20,261 bases of DNA from Archaeoglobaceae archaeon (GTDB lineage Archaea; Halobacteriota; Archaeoglobi; Archaeoglobales; Archaeoglobaceae). Each line of letters starts with the position of its first letter. The stretch's first letter is position 1. The notes beneath the pieces are model-generated. The model did no database searches and had not been told where the DNA came from. It saw only the letters and a program-made list of their open reading frames with translations. The position numbers and the translations under genes are program-made. The stretch spans positions 1 through 20,261 of the forward strand of contig JANXDJ010000019.1 in NCBI GenBank assembly GCA_025059545.1, in the 5' to 3' direction. This document shows positions 13,710 through 20,261 of the stretch, piece after piece.

Positions 13710-14449
13710 ACGTCCTTTATAGTGTTGAAGGAAAAATAGGGATTGCAACGCTGAACAGACCAGAGAAGCTCAACGCTCTGGACACGAAGACAAGAGGGGA
13801 GCTCAAAGAGATCATTGAAAGAGCGGAGAAAGAAGTTAGGGTTTTAATAATAACTGGAACTGGAAAAGCCTTTGCTGCGGGAGCGGATATAAATGAGTTG
13901 GTGAAAAGAGATCCTTTAATGGCAATAGAAGCTTCTAAACTCGGCACTGAGCTTTTTGCTAAAATTGAGGAGCTTGAAATCCCCGTGATCGCAGCAATAA
14001 ACGGATTTGCATTGGGTGGTGGCTTAGAGCTTGCAATGGCTTGTGATATAAGAATTGCAAGCAAAAATGCTAAGTTTGGTCAGCCTGAGATCAACATCGG
14101 CATATTTCCAGGCGGTGGTGGAACGCAGAGGCTTCCAAGGCTTGTCGGAATGGGTATGGCGAAGAAAATGGTTTTAACGGGAGAAATGGTCTCAGCTGAG
14201 GAAGCTCACAGAATTGGATTGGTTGAAGAAATCGTTGAGCCTGAGAAACTCATGGATCGGGCTAAAGAGATCGCAAACAAGATCGCTGAGAAATCTGCAA
14301 TAGCGGTAAAGCTTGCGAAAAGAGCTTTAAACGCTTCGATGAATACTCCGCTGAGAGAAGGACTGAGATATGAGGCAAGTTTGTTCTCAATCCTCTTTGC
14401 AAGTGAGGAAGCGAAGAGGTTGATGAAAGAATTTCTTGAAAAGAGGTGA
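13706..14449 (+). CDS. Enoyl-CoA hydratase (crotonase family)
   Basis: 247 residues, slightly shorter than typical crotonases (about 260). It adds water to trans-2-enoyl-CoA to give (S)-3-hydroxyacyl-CoA. Both catalytic glutamates are present: E108 in GGGLELAMACD and E128 in FGQPEINIG. The oxyanion-hole segments are FAAGADINEL (56-65) and FALGGGLE (101-108), and GIFPGGGGTQRLPRLVG (132-148) is also typical. These make it a true hydratase and not an isomerase or hydrolase relative. Translation is coupled to the dehydrogenase by ATGA; the next gene begins after four bases. Confidence 0.95.
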   Translation: MNVLYSVEGKIGIATLNRPEKLNALDTKTRGELKEIIERAEKEVRVLIITGTGKAFAAGADINELVKRDPLMAIEASKLGTELFAKIEELEIPVIAAINGFALGGGLELAMACDIRIASKNAKFGQPEINIGIFPGGGGTQRLPRLVGMGMAKKMVLTGEMVSAEEAHRIGLVEEIVEPEKLMDRAKEIANKIAEKSAIAVKLAKRALNASMNTPLREGLRYEASLFSILFASEEAKRLMKEFLEKR

Positions 14450-14453
14450 TTGG

Positions 14454-15365
14454 ATGTTTAAGTGTATTGGCGTAGTTGGTTTTGGATTGATGGGGACTCA
14501 GATCTCGCAGTTCTTTGCTCAACAAGGTATTGAGGTTGTTGCCATAGATTCGAGAAAAGAAGCTTTGGATAAGGGAATGGAGGCTATCAAGAGTGGTAGA
14601 TTTGGTGTTAGAAAGCTTGTTGAGAAAGGAAAGATGAGTGAAAAAGAAGCTGAAACCATACTTGGAAGAATAAAAACCTCAATGAGCTATGCAGACTTGA
14701 AGGAGTGCGATTTAATAATCGAGGCGGTCTATGAGGACGTGGAATTGAAGCTAAAAATATTAAAAGAAATCAGTTCTATCTGTGATGCGGTAATCGGCTC
14801 AAATACGTCTTCGATAAGCATTACAAAGCTATCATCTGCAGTTAAAGATCCAAAAAGGTTTTTAGGGCTACACTTCTTCAATCCCGCTCAAGTTCAGAAG
14901 CTTGTTGAACTAATAGAAGGTCTTCTAACCGATAAAAAGCTTGTTTCGGACATAAAGAACTGGCTAACAAGTCTTGGAAAGGTTTGTGTGGTTGTTAAAG
15001 ATTCCCCAGGATTTGCAACCACAAGGCTTGGGCTTATTTTGGGTAAAGAGGCTTTGTTAATGCTTCAAGAAGGGATAGCAACACCACAAGACATTGACAT
15101 CGCTATGATGCTTGGCTACGGTTATTCCATGGGACCAATAGAAACAGGAGATCTCGTTGGACTGGATACAAGGCTAAGAATATACGAATCCATGTATCAG
15201 ATGACAAAGGATCCGAAGTGGGCTCCACCAAAGCTTTTAGTCCAGCTTGTAGATGCGGGCTATCTCGGGGATCCAAACTTAAAGCCAGGCAGTAAAGGAG
15301 GAGTTTACGAATTCTACGGTCAGGAAAGGGCAACACAATTGCTCAAAAGACTTGGAATAAGGTAA
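14454..15365 (+). CDS. 3-hydroxyacyl-CoA dehydrogenase, short form
   Basis: 303 residues from the ATG at 14454, chosen because AAGAGGTGATT ends three bases before it; an upstream TTG at 14436 overlaps the hydratase gene. Seen: NAD loop GFGLMG (9-14), SNTSS (116-120), GLHFFNPAQV with H140, E152 in LVELIEG, and GPIETGDLVGLDT (227-239). It has one C-terminal domain, unlike the two-domain paralogue at 7006. One active-site deviation: the usual PGFxxNR asparagine is threonine (PGFATTR, T190), while the catalytic His-Glu pair is intact. It should oxidise 3-hydroxyacyl-CoA with NAD as the third step of the operon's pathway; the substrate may differ from that of the paralogue. Confidence 0.93.
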   Translation: MFKCIGVVGFGLMGTQISQFFAQQGIEVVAIDSRKEALDKGMEAIKSGRFGVRKLVEKGKMSEKEAETILGRIKTSMSYADLKECDLIIEAVYEDVELKLKILKEISSICDAVIGSNTSSISITKLSSAVKDPKRFLGLHFFNPAQVQKLVELIEGLLTDKKLVSDIKNWLTSLGKVCVVVKDSPGFATTRLGLILGKEALLMLQEGIATPQDIDIAMMLGYGYSMGPIETGDLVGLDTRLRIYESMYQMTKDPKWAPPKLLVQLVDAGYLGDPNLKPGSKGGVYEFYGQERATQLLKRLGIR

Positions 15366-15377
15366 TTCTTTGGATAA

Positions 15378-15388
15378 ATTTTTTAATC
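15378..15388 (+). promoter_or_regulatory. TATA-like box of the DUF432 gene
   Basis: ATTTTTTAATC-type box centred about 25 bases upstream of the GTG at 15407. It fits a leaderless transcript; it could also contribute to ending the upstream operon through its T run. Confidence 0.45.
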
Positions 15389-15406
15389 TTTCAACAAATT
15401 TTTTGT

Positions 15407-16114
15407 GTGTATGGTGCCTATGCGCTAAGTGCTCTCTCTATAGATTTCGGGGACTTGAAAATTCAAGTTAAAAAGGAGAATGGTTGTTATCTTTACTCTC
15501 GCAGTCTTAGAAATTCAAAGGTTGAAAAGATTCTTTTTGAGGATGCAGAAGTCTATGTAAATCCAGTCGAGCCCGTGAATTTACCGAAAAAGATCACGAA
15601 CTACTTGTATATAGCATTTAAAAAACCCGTTTTGATCTCACCAGCTTCAAAAGCTGAGATCTATCTAACCTTTCCGATCGAAATAGCAGTGATTTTAAAA
15701 AAAGAAGGAATTATTGAGGATATAGACATCTTCAGCTTTTTAAGCCAAAAATTTGCTCTTTATGGTGAACCAAGAGGCGGTATAATAGGGAGATACTGGG
15801 AAAGCGATGTTTTCAGCAAAATTCCAGATGTGGATCCTTTTATAGAGGGGATCTTGAAATTAAAAATAACGAATCTTTCAAATAGCTGGTGTGAAGTTTC
15901 GAAGGCAGTATTCGACGTTTATGGAATGGAATTATACTACAACAAGAATACTGTTTCGAGCATTGCAGAAATGAGAATTCATTCGAAGCGTGTTGCGGAC
16001 ACATACTTCATCCATGGACCACTTTTCAGAGACATGAAAGGATCTCTTGAATTGTATTCTGGAAGATTTATACCTGTATTGGGCGCAAAATTCACGATGG
16101 AGTGGGGGCTATGA
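15407..16114 (+). CDS. DUF432 family protein of unknown function
   Basis: 235 residues with GTG start at 15407; this is the first start in frame and sits 25 bases from the TATA-like box. I recognise the family from YGAYALSALSIDFGDLKIQV at the N-terminus, the middle EIYLTFPIEIAVIL, KFALYGEPRGGIIGRYW (128-144 region) and the beta-rich remainder. No transmembrane helix or signal peptide is visible, so it is predicted soluble and mostly beta. No enzymatic motif is apparent. Its stop overlaps the start of an MscS-type channel gene (ATGA), a pairing that I recall for this family in archaea. A role in channel assembly, gating or localisation is a reasonable inference only. Confidence 0.85.
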   Translation: MYGAYALSALSIDFGDLKIQVKKENGCYLYSRSLRNSKVEKILFEDAEVYVNPVEPVNLPKKITNYLYIAFKKPVLISPASKAEIYLTFPIEIAVILKKEGIIEDIDIFSFLSQKFALYGEPRGGIIGRYWESDVFSKIPDVDPFIEGILKLKITNLSNSWCEVSKAVFDVYGMELYYNKNTVSSIAEMRIHSKRVADTYFIHGPLFRDMKGSLELYSGRFIPVLGAKFTMEWGL

Positions 16115-16962
16115 TAGACGAAATATTTGCTTTGACGATCAAAGCCATGGATTACGAAATTTATGAGAATGTAACCGTAAGAGACCTAATTTTTGCTTCT
16201 ATCGTAATAATAATCGCATTTTTAATTGCCAAATTCATCGCAATGAGCCTTCGTAGATCCTTAGCAGACAAGCTGAAAAAAGACCAGCTCGAACTTTTAA
16301 TAAAATTAATATATACGGTAATAATAGTCATAGCTTTTGCCTCTATCACTCCCGTGCTTGGTTTCAATCTAACAGGTTTGCTCGTTGCAGGTGGAATTGC
16401 GGGCATCGTCATAGGCTTTGCAAGTCAGAAAGTTGTATCAAATCTGATCTCTGGACTCTTCTTAATAGCGGAGAGACCTATAAAGATCGGAGATCAAATC
16501 GTTGTTGGCAACATCGCTGGCTTCGTTGAAGACATGAACATAATGTCGACAATAGTTCGAACGTATGATGGACAATACGTTAGAATTCCCAACGAGACCC
16601 TTTTCACTTCAAACATAACAAATCCCGTAGCAAACGTTGCTCGAAGATTTGAGTACACAATAAGCATCCGATACAGCGATGATGCAGATAAGGCAATTCA
16701 AATAATAAGGAAAGTTATTGAAGAGCATCCATTTGCTTTGAAAATTCCTCCACCAAGGGTTTTCGTTGACAATCTTGGCGATAGCGGTGTGAACATTGTT
16801 GCAAGAATTTGGGCCCCCTCTAACCTATGGCTTGAGGTAAAGACCGATCTTCTTTGGAAAATCAAAGTGGAACTTGAAAATAATGGAATCCAGATTCCGT
16901 TCCCACAGAGAGTCTTATGGTTTGGAAAAGAGCTTGAGAGTAAAACAAAGCAAGAGCAATAG
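16111..16962 (+). CDS. Small-conductance mechanosensitive channel, MscS family
   Basis: 283 residues from the ATG at 16111, which overlaps the DUF432 stop; a GTG at 16102 is also in frame. Three membrane helices are visible at about 24-45, 61-82 and 87-120. The third contains the pore-lining pattern LLVAGGIAGIVIGFASQKVVSNLISGLFLIAERPI with alternating small residues and glycines, followed by the beta domain signature IKIGDQIVVGNIAGFVEDMNIMSTIVRTYDGQYVRIPN. The C-terminal alpha/beta vestibule spans about 180-270. The channel releases solutes during osmotic downshock. The tail ends in a charged stretch with no extra domain. The DUF432 gene is its only operon partner. Confidence 0.95.
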   Translation: MIDEIFALTIKAMDYEIYENVTVRDLIFASIVIIIAFLIAKFIAMSLRRSLADKLKKDQLELLIKLIYTVIIVIAFASITPVLGFNLTGLLVAGGIAGIVIGFASQKVVSNLISGLFLIAERPIKIGDQIVVGNIAGFVEDMNIMSTIVRTYDGQYVRIPNETLFTSNITNPVANVARRFEYTISIRYSDDADKAIQIIRKVIEEHPFALKIPPPRVFVDNLGDSGVNIVARIWAPSNLWLEVKTDLLWKIKVELENNGIQIPFPQRVLWFGKELESKTKQEQ

Positions 16963-17009
16963 CCTTTTTGCCGTAATTTTCGCTTTCTACGCTCAATATT
17001 CGAACTCAA

Positions 17010-17042
17010 TTTCGCGAATAGTGAAAAACCAAAAGATTTAAT
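17010..17042 (+). promoter_or_regulatory. sucC promoter with a degenerate palindrome upstream
   Basis: ATTTAAT (17036-17042), within ACCAAAAGATTTAAT (17028-17042), is a TATA-like box about 26 bases before the sucC ATG. TTTCGCGAATAGTGAAA (17010-17026) is an imperfect version of the TTTCGCA-N3-TGCGAAA palindrome (five of seven arm pairs match). Confidence 0.45.
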
Positions 17043-17064
17043 TTTCTCTGAGCGATTGAGCCAC

Positions 17065-18207
17065 ATGAAACTGCAAGAGTATCAGGCAAAGCAGATCTTC
17101 GCAAAGCATGGAATAAGAATTCCTCGGGGCTCTATAGCTCAGAATTTGGAAGATGTTAAAAAAATTGCTAAGGAGTTGGATGGAAAGGTTGTATTGAAGG
17201 CCCAGGTTCTCGTTGGTGGTAGAGGAAAAGCTGGAGGAATAAAAAAGGCTTTCGATGTTGATTCTGCAATTGAGATTGCTAAGAAAATGTTTGGTTCATC
17301 GCTTAAAGGAGAATTTGTGAGGAAAATTTATTTAGAAGAACTTGTTGAAATACAAGAAGAGTGGTATCTCAGCATAGCTCTCGACAGAGTAGAGAAATGC
17401 TTCTCGCTCATTTTCAGCACCGCTGGTGGAATGGATATTGAGGAAATTGCAGAAAAATATCCTGAAAAGATAATAAAAGTAAGAATTGATCCGCGTTGGG
17501 GATTATGGGATTATCAGATTCGTGAAGTGCTGAGCAAGGCTAAGGTGAATGCGGATCTATGGAAAGAAATGAATAAAATTATTAAAGTACTTTACAGGAT
17601 TCTGGTGGAATATGAAGCAGAGATCGTTGAAATAAATCCACTTGTTCTTACAAAAAATGGTTTAATTGCTGCAGATGCTAAGATAACCATCGATGACAAC
17701 GCCGTCTTCAGGCATAAGGAGCTTGAAGCTTTTCGCGAATATGGTGGAGCGGATGAGGTTGAAAGAAAGGCAATTGAAGAAGGTTTGAACTATGTTAAGC
17801 TCGATGGAAACGTAGGGGTTATTGCAAATGGCGCAGGCATGGCGATGGCGACGATGGATCTTATTTACTTAGAAGGTGGAAAGCCTGCAAATTTCCTCGA
17901 CATCGGTGGAGGAGCGGGAGCGGAGACGACTAAGAAGGCATTCGAAATTTTGAGCATGGATAAAAACGTAAAGGTGATCTTCATGAACATCTTCGGCGGT
18001 ATCACGAGAGGTGACGAAGTGGCTTTGGGAATAGTCAAGGCTTTCAATGAGTTAAACCTCAAGATTCCTATTATCCTAAGACTTTCAGGAACTAATGAAG
18101 AAGAGGGAAGGAAAATAATTGAGCAGAATCTGTCTGGCAGAATAGAGGTTGTCAGGACTATGGAAGAAGGCGCTAAGAGGGCTGTGGAGGTGGCAAAATG
18201 CCGATAA
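17065..18207 (+). CDS. sucC: Succinate--CoA ligase (ADP-forming), beta subunit
   Basis: 380 residues, near the bacterial 388. With SucD it interconverts succinyl-CoA and succinate, making or using ATP. Seen: start [20 protein letters not shown]-grasp strand and loop [18 protein letters not shown] (43-60), [22 protein letters not shown] near 190-211 with the metal-binding N and D, and the ligase-CoA domain [43 protein letters not shown]. The ATG at 17065 lies 26 bases from the TATA-like box; a TTG at 17056 is also open but less likely. It overlaps sucD by ten bases. Nucleotide preference (ATP or GTP) is not certain from sequence. Confidence 0.95.
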   Translation: MKLQEYQAKQIFAKHGIRIPRGSIAQNLEDVKKIAKELDGKVVLKAQVLVGGRGKAGGIKKAFDVDSAIEIAKKMFGSSLKGEFVRKIYLEELVEIQEEWYLSIALDRVEKCFSLIFSTAGGMDIEEIAEKYPEKIIKVRIDPRWGLWDYQIREVLSKAKVNADLWKEMNKIIKVLYRILVEYEAEIVEINPLVLTKNGLIAADAKITIDDNAVFRHKELEAFREYGGADEVERKAIEEGLNYVKLDGNVGVIANGAGMAMATMDLIYLEGGKPANFLDIGGGAGAETTKKAFEILSMDKNVKVIFMNIFGGITRGDEVALGIVKAFNELNLKIPIILRLSGTNEEEGRKIIEQNLSGRIEVVRTMEEGAKRAVEVAKCR

Positions 18208-19070
18208 TAGTTGATGAGAACACTAAAGCAATAGTTCAAGGGATCACTGGTAGCCAGGGAAGATTTCACACTGAGAGAATGCTGAAATACGGAACTAAGA
18301 TCGTCGCTGGTGTCACTCCGGGAAAAGGAGGAGAGAAGATATTTGGTGTTCCGATTTTTGACACCGTAAGCGAGGCTGTTAAAGAAGAAAAAGCGAATGC
18401 GAGTGTAATCTTTGTCCCTGCAAGTTTCGCTACTGATGCGATCATGGAAGCGCTGAATGCGGGAATAAAGGTTTTGGTATGCATAACCGAGGGAATTCCA
18501 GTGCATGACGAGCTGAGAGCTTACCTTAAAGTGAAGGAGGTAGAAGCGATTCTTGTAGGTCCAAATTGCCCAGGAGTTATCTCGCCAGGAAAATGTCATC
18601 TCGGAATAATGCCGACGCATGTTTTTATGGAAGGTAATGTCGGAGTTGTTTCGAGGAGCGGGACTTTGACTTATCAGATCTCATATAACCTTACTTCTCT
18701 TGGCATAGGGCAATCCACTGTGGTAGGAATTGGAGGGGACAGAATAGTTGGGCTGAGCTTTGCAGAAGTTCTCGAGATGTTCGAAAAGGATAAGCAGACG
18801 GAAGCAATTGTGTTAATCGGTGAAATAGGTGGAAGAGACGAGGAAAGGACTGCGGAGTTCATAAAGGAGAATGTAAGCAAACCAGTCGTTGGTTACATCG
18901 CTGGAATCACAGCTCCACCGGGAAAGAGAATGGGACATGCGGGAGCGATTATAGAAGGCGGTGTTGGAACGGCGGAGTCAAAGATTAGAGCTTTAAAAGC
19001 GGTCGGAGTTGAAGTTGGAAAAACTCCCATGGAGGTTGCAGAACTCGTTGCGAAGAAGTTAAAAAGGTGA
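18198..19070 (+). CDS. sucD: Succinate--CoA ligase, alpha subunit
   Basis: 290 residues, the usual length. Seen: CoA-binding Rossmann domain with [20 protein letters not shown] (13-32) and GVTPGKGG (38-45), [13 protein letters not shown] (121-133), SRSGTLTYQ (152-160), [11 protein letters not shown] (175-185) and the phosphorylated histidine H247 in RMGHAGAI (244-251). The start overlaps the sucC end by ten bases and is preceded by GGAGGTGG at 18186-18193, so both subunits are made together. Its own stop overlaps the start region of the TlyA-like gene. The pair probably serves the oxidative or reductive TCA reactions. Confidence 0.96.
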   Translation: MPIIVDENTKAIVQGITGSQGRFHTERMLKYGTKIVAGVTPGKGGEKIFGVPIFDTVSEAVKEEKANASVIFVPASFATDAIMEALNAGIKVLVCITEGIPVHDELRAYLKVKEVEAILVGPNCPGVISPGKCHLGIMPTHVFMEGNVGVVSRSGTLTYQISYNLTSLGIGQSTVVGIGGDRIVGLSFAEVLEMFEKDKQTEAIVLIGEIGGRDEERTAEFIKENVSKPVVGYIAGITAPPGKRMGHAGAIIEGGVGTAESKIRALKAVGVEVGKTPMEVAELVAKKLKR

Positions 19071-19699
19071 TGAGACTCGACCTCTGGCTTGTTAGAGGGG
19101 GATACTTCAAAACGAGAAGTAGGGCAAAGATTGCGATAAAAAAAGGAATGATTAAGGTTAACGGTGTGGTGATCACAAAACCCTCTGCGGAGATAAATGA
19201 AGGGGACAAAATAGAAGTCCTTGCAGATAAACCAAGAGGCTATTGGAAACTTAAGCAGTTGGATGAGAAATTCGGAATTTTCAAAGGCGGAGAGATCGTC
19301 TTGGATCTTGGAAGTTCTGCAGGAGGATTTTTGCTCTATGCAAGTGAGAAGGCGAAGTTCGTTTATGGCATAGAATTTAGTAGAGAGTTCGAAGAAACAC
19401 TTAAAGAACTTGAAAGTCTTGAAAATGTAAAGATTTTCATAGAAGATGCGTTTAAATTCGATTTGAGCAAGATTGAGTCTGTTGATATCATTTTGAACGA
19501 TCTAACTCTTCCCTTTGCCTCTTCGATGACTGCTTTAAAGAGATTTTTGCCCAAGCTCAAGCCTGAAGGAAGAATTCTTTTTGTTCATAAGCTTAGTAAA
19601 AAAGATGAACCAAACTTCTCAGATTTCGAAATCTTAGCTCAAGAAAAGTCAAAAGAAAAGAGAGAGATATACTATTTGCTTAAATTACGCTCAGATTGA
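19070..19699 (+). CDS. TlyA-like S4-domain RNA methyltransferase
   Basis: 209 residues. An N-terminal S4 RNA-binding domain (1-52: RLDLWLVRGGYFKTRSRAKIAI, IKVNGVVITKPSAEINEGDKIEV) is fused to an FtsJ-type Rossmann methyltransferase with SAM loop VLDLGSSAGGF (77-87), acidic strand end GIEFSREFEETL (100-111), NDLTLPF (143-149) and a conserved-position lysine in LFVHKLSKK (170-178). This matches the TlyA family, bacterial members of which make 2'-O-methylcytidine in ribosomal RNA; this protein is about 60 residues shorter than bacterial TlyA. The target in archaea is unknown to me. Start is ATG at 19070, or the GTG at 19067, both in GGTGATG overlapping the sucD stop. It ends seven bases from the convergent propeller gene. 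Confidence 0.85.
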   Translation: MRLDLWLVRGGYFKTRSRAKIAIKKGMIKVNGVVITKPSAEINEGDKIEVLADKPRGYWKLKQLDEKFGIFKGGEIVLDLGSSAGGFLLYASEKAKFVYGIEFSREFEETLKELESLENVKIFIEDAFKFDLSKIESVDIILNDLTLPFASSMTALKRFLPKLKPEGRILFVHKLSKKDEPNFSDFEILAQEKSKEKREIYYLLKLRSD

Positions 19700-19706
19700 T
19701 TTAAGG

Positions 19707-20261
19707 CTAATTATTTCCTATAAAAAGCTCTATCATTCCTATTTTGAACAAGTAAAGCCTATGCTCCCAGATTGCGATAGTTTTATCTCTTCCCGGATTA
19801 TCTCCAACCTCCAATGGTTTTCCGTCGAGAGTTCTCATAGCAGAAAGCTTACCTCCGAATGGATAGTATAAAAGGATCTCCTTATCCGCGTAATAAACTC
19901 CCTCAAGTTCGTAAGGCAAATCTCTTTCCCAAACCTTTGCACCATTTTCCGCATTTAAAGCAACAATTCGCCAAACAAGATTGCCAGCGGGATTTCTGTA
20001 TCTCTCTGCAAAGAATAATTTTCCATCTGCAAAAGCAAATGGCATAGGTTCGCTTGTGGTTTCATAAAACCAAAGATCTTTGCCAGTGAGCAGATCAAGA
20101 GCGTATATCCCTGGTTTTCTCTTTTCTGGTGGCACACATTCTGCAAAATACTTAGGCCAGATGAAAAGCTTGTTTTCACCAACTCTGTAAATTCCGTAAG
20201 TGTAGTCAAGACATTTATGCCATATTATTTCTCCCTTTTCATTCAAAGCCAGAGTTAAGCG
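19707..20261 (-). CDS. PQQ-type beta-propeller repeat protein, C-terminal part (cut by window edge)
   Basis: The frame is open through the right edge; the visible 185 residues are the C-terminal part. An in-frame TTG at 20246 is not a credible start, because the preceding residues (LTLAL-NEKGEIIW) complete a repeat. Blade motifs of the PQQ/PKD-like propeller recur: LALNEKGEIIWH, GIYALDLLTGKDLWFYE, VALNAENGAKVWERDL and LSAMRTLDGKPL, each with the A-(L)-x-x-x-G-x-x-x-W pattern at about 45-50 residue spacing. Such domains are often exported or membrane-anchored in archaea, but the N-terminus needed to see a signal peptide is missing. Enzymatic activity cannot be claimed; quinoprotein dehydrogenase ligands are not identifiable in this part. 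Confidence 0.8.
   Translation of the reverse strand, partial: RLTLALNEKGEIIWHKCLDYTYGIYRVGENKLFIWPKYFAECVPPEKRKPGIYALDLLTGKDLWFYETTSEPMPFAFADGKLFFAERYRNPAGNLVWRIVALNAENGAKVWERDLPYELEGVYYADKEILLYYPFGGKLSAMRTLDGKPLEVGDNPGRDKTIAIWEHRLYLFKIGMIELFIGNN

Noticed and set aside
17865..18620. 251-codon open frame on the minus strand opposite sucC/sucD
   Set aside because: It lies entirely across two well-identified genes, has no recognisable domain and no promoter, and arises from the codon bias of the real frames.

Overview
The window looks like chromosomal DNA of a hyperthermophilic euryarchaeon of the Archaeoglobales type; I would not name a species. Three things point there. Promoters are archaeal: AT-rich TATA-like boxes lie about 23-28 bases before many start codons, so many transcripts are probably leaderless, while genes inside operons have GGTGA-type ribosome binding sites. 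The gene content fits: formylmethanofuran:tetrahydromethanopterin formyltransferase (C1 pathway shared by methanogens and Archaeoglobales), archaeal DTD2, archaeal PyrBI, NadX/NadA, DUF432 and a full set of beta-oxidation enzymes. Gene packing is dense, with many ATGA overlaps. I found no tRNA, rRNA, CRISPR array, insertion sequence or integrase.

Layout. 1-1047 (minus): NAD biosynthesis, quinolinate synthase followed by an overlapping aspartate dehydrogenase that runs off the left edge. 1123-1899 (minus): PPP-family protein phosphatase, divergent from the pyrB-pyrI-dtdA operon (1952-4133, plus) across a 50-base intergene with one box that could serve both directions. 4136-4795 (minus): AIM24/TIGR00266 protein. 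4878-6925 (plus): ADP-ribosylglycohydrolase and a PurP-like ATP-grasp paralogue. 7006-8175 (plus): stand-alone two-C-domain 3-hydroxyacyl-CoA dehydrogenase. 8247-8501 (minus): small winged-helix protein. 8774-10409 (plus): ftr and thiD. 10445-10933 (plus): Lrp/AsnC regulator. 10994-15365 (plus): five-gene fatty-acid/acyl-CoA oxidation operon (thiolase, DUF35 partner, acyl-CoA dehydrogenase, enoyl-CoA hydratase, 3-hydroxyacyl-CoA dehydrogenase). 15407-16962 (plus): DUF432 plus MscS channel. 17065-19699 (plus): sucC-sucD and a TlyA-like S4/methyltransferase. 19707-20261 (minus): partial PQQ-type beta-propeller running off the right edge.

How it fits together. The operon at 10994-15365 encodes every step of one beta-oxidation turn after CoA activation (dehydrogenation, hydration, second dehydrogenation, thiolysis). 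The acetyl-CoA it yields can feed the reductive/oxidative C1 route, of which Ftr is one step, and the TCA reactions that include succinyl-CoA synthetase. An acyl-CoA ligase and electron-transfer flavoprotein are not in the window.

The most interesting non-coding signal is a palindrome TTTCGCA-N3-TGCGAAA. A perfect copy sits immediately upstream of the TATA box of the beta-oxidation operon. A near-perfect copy lies across the start codon of the adjacent Lrp-family gene. This suggests that the Lrp protein represses itself and controls the operon. A separate perfect 14-base palindrome lies between the TATA box and start codon of nadA.
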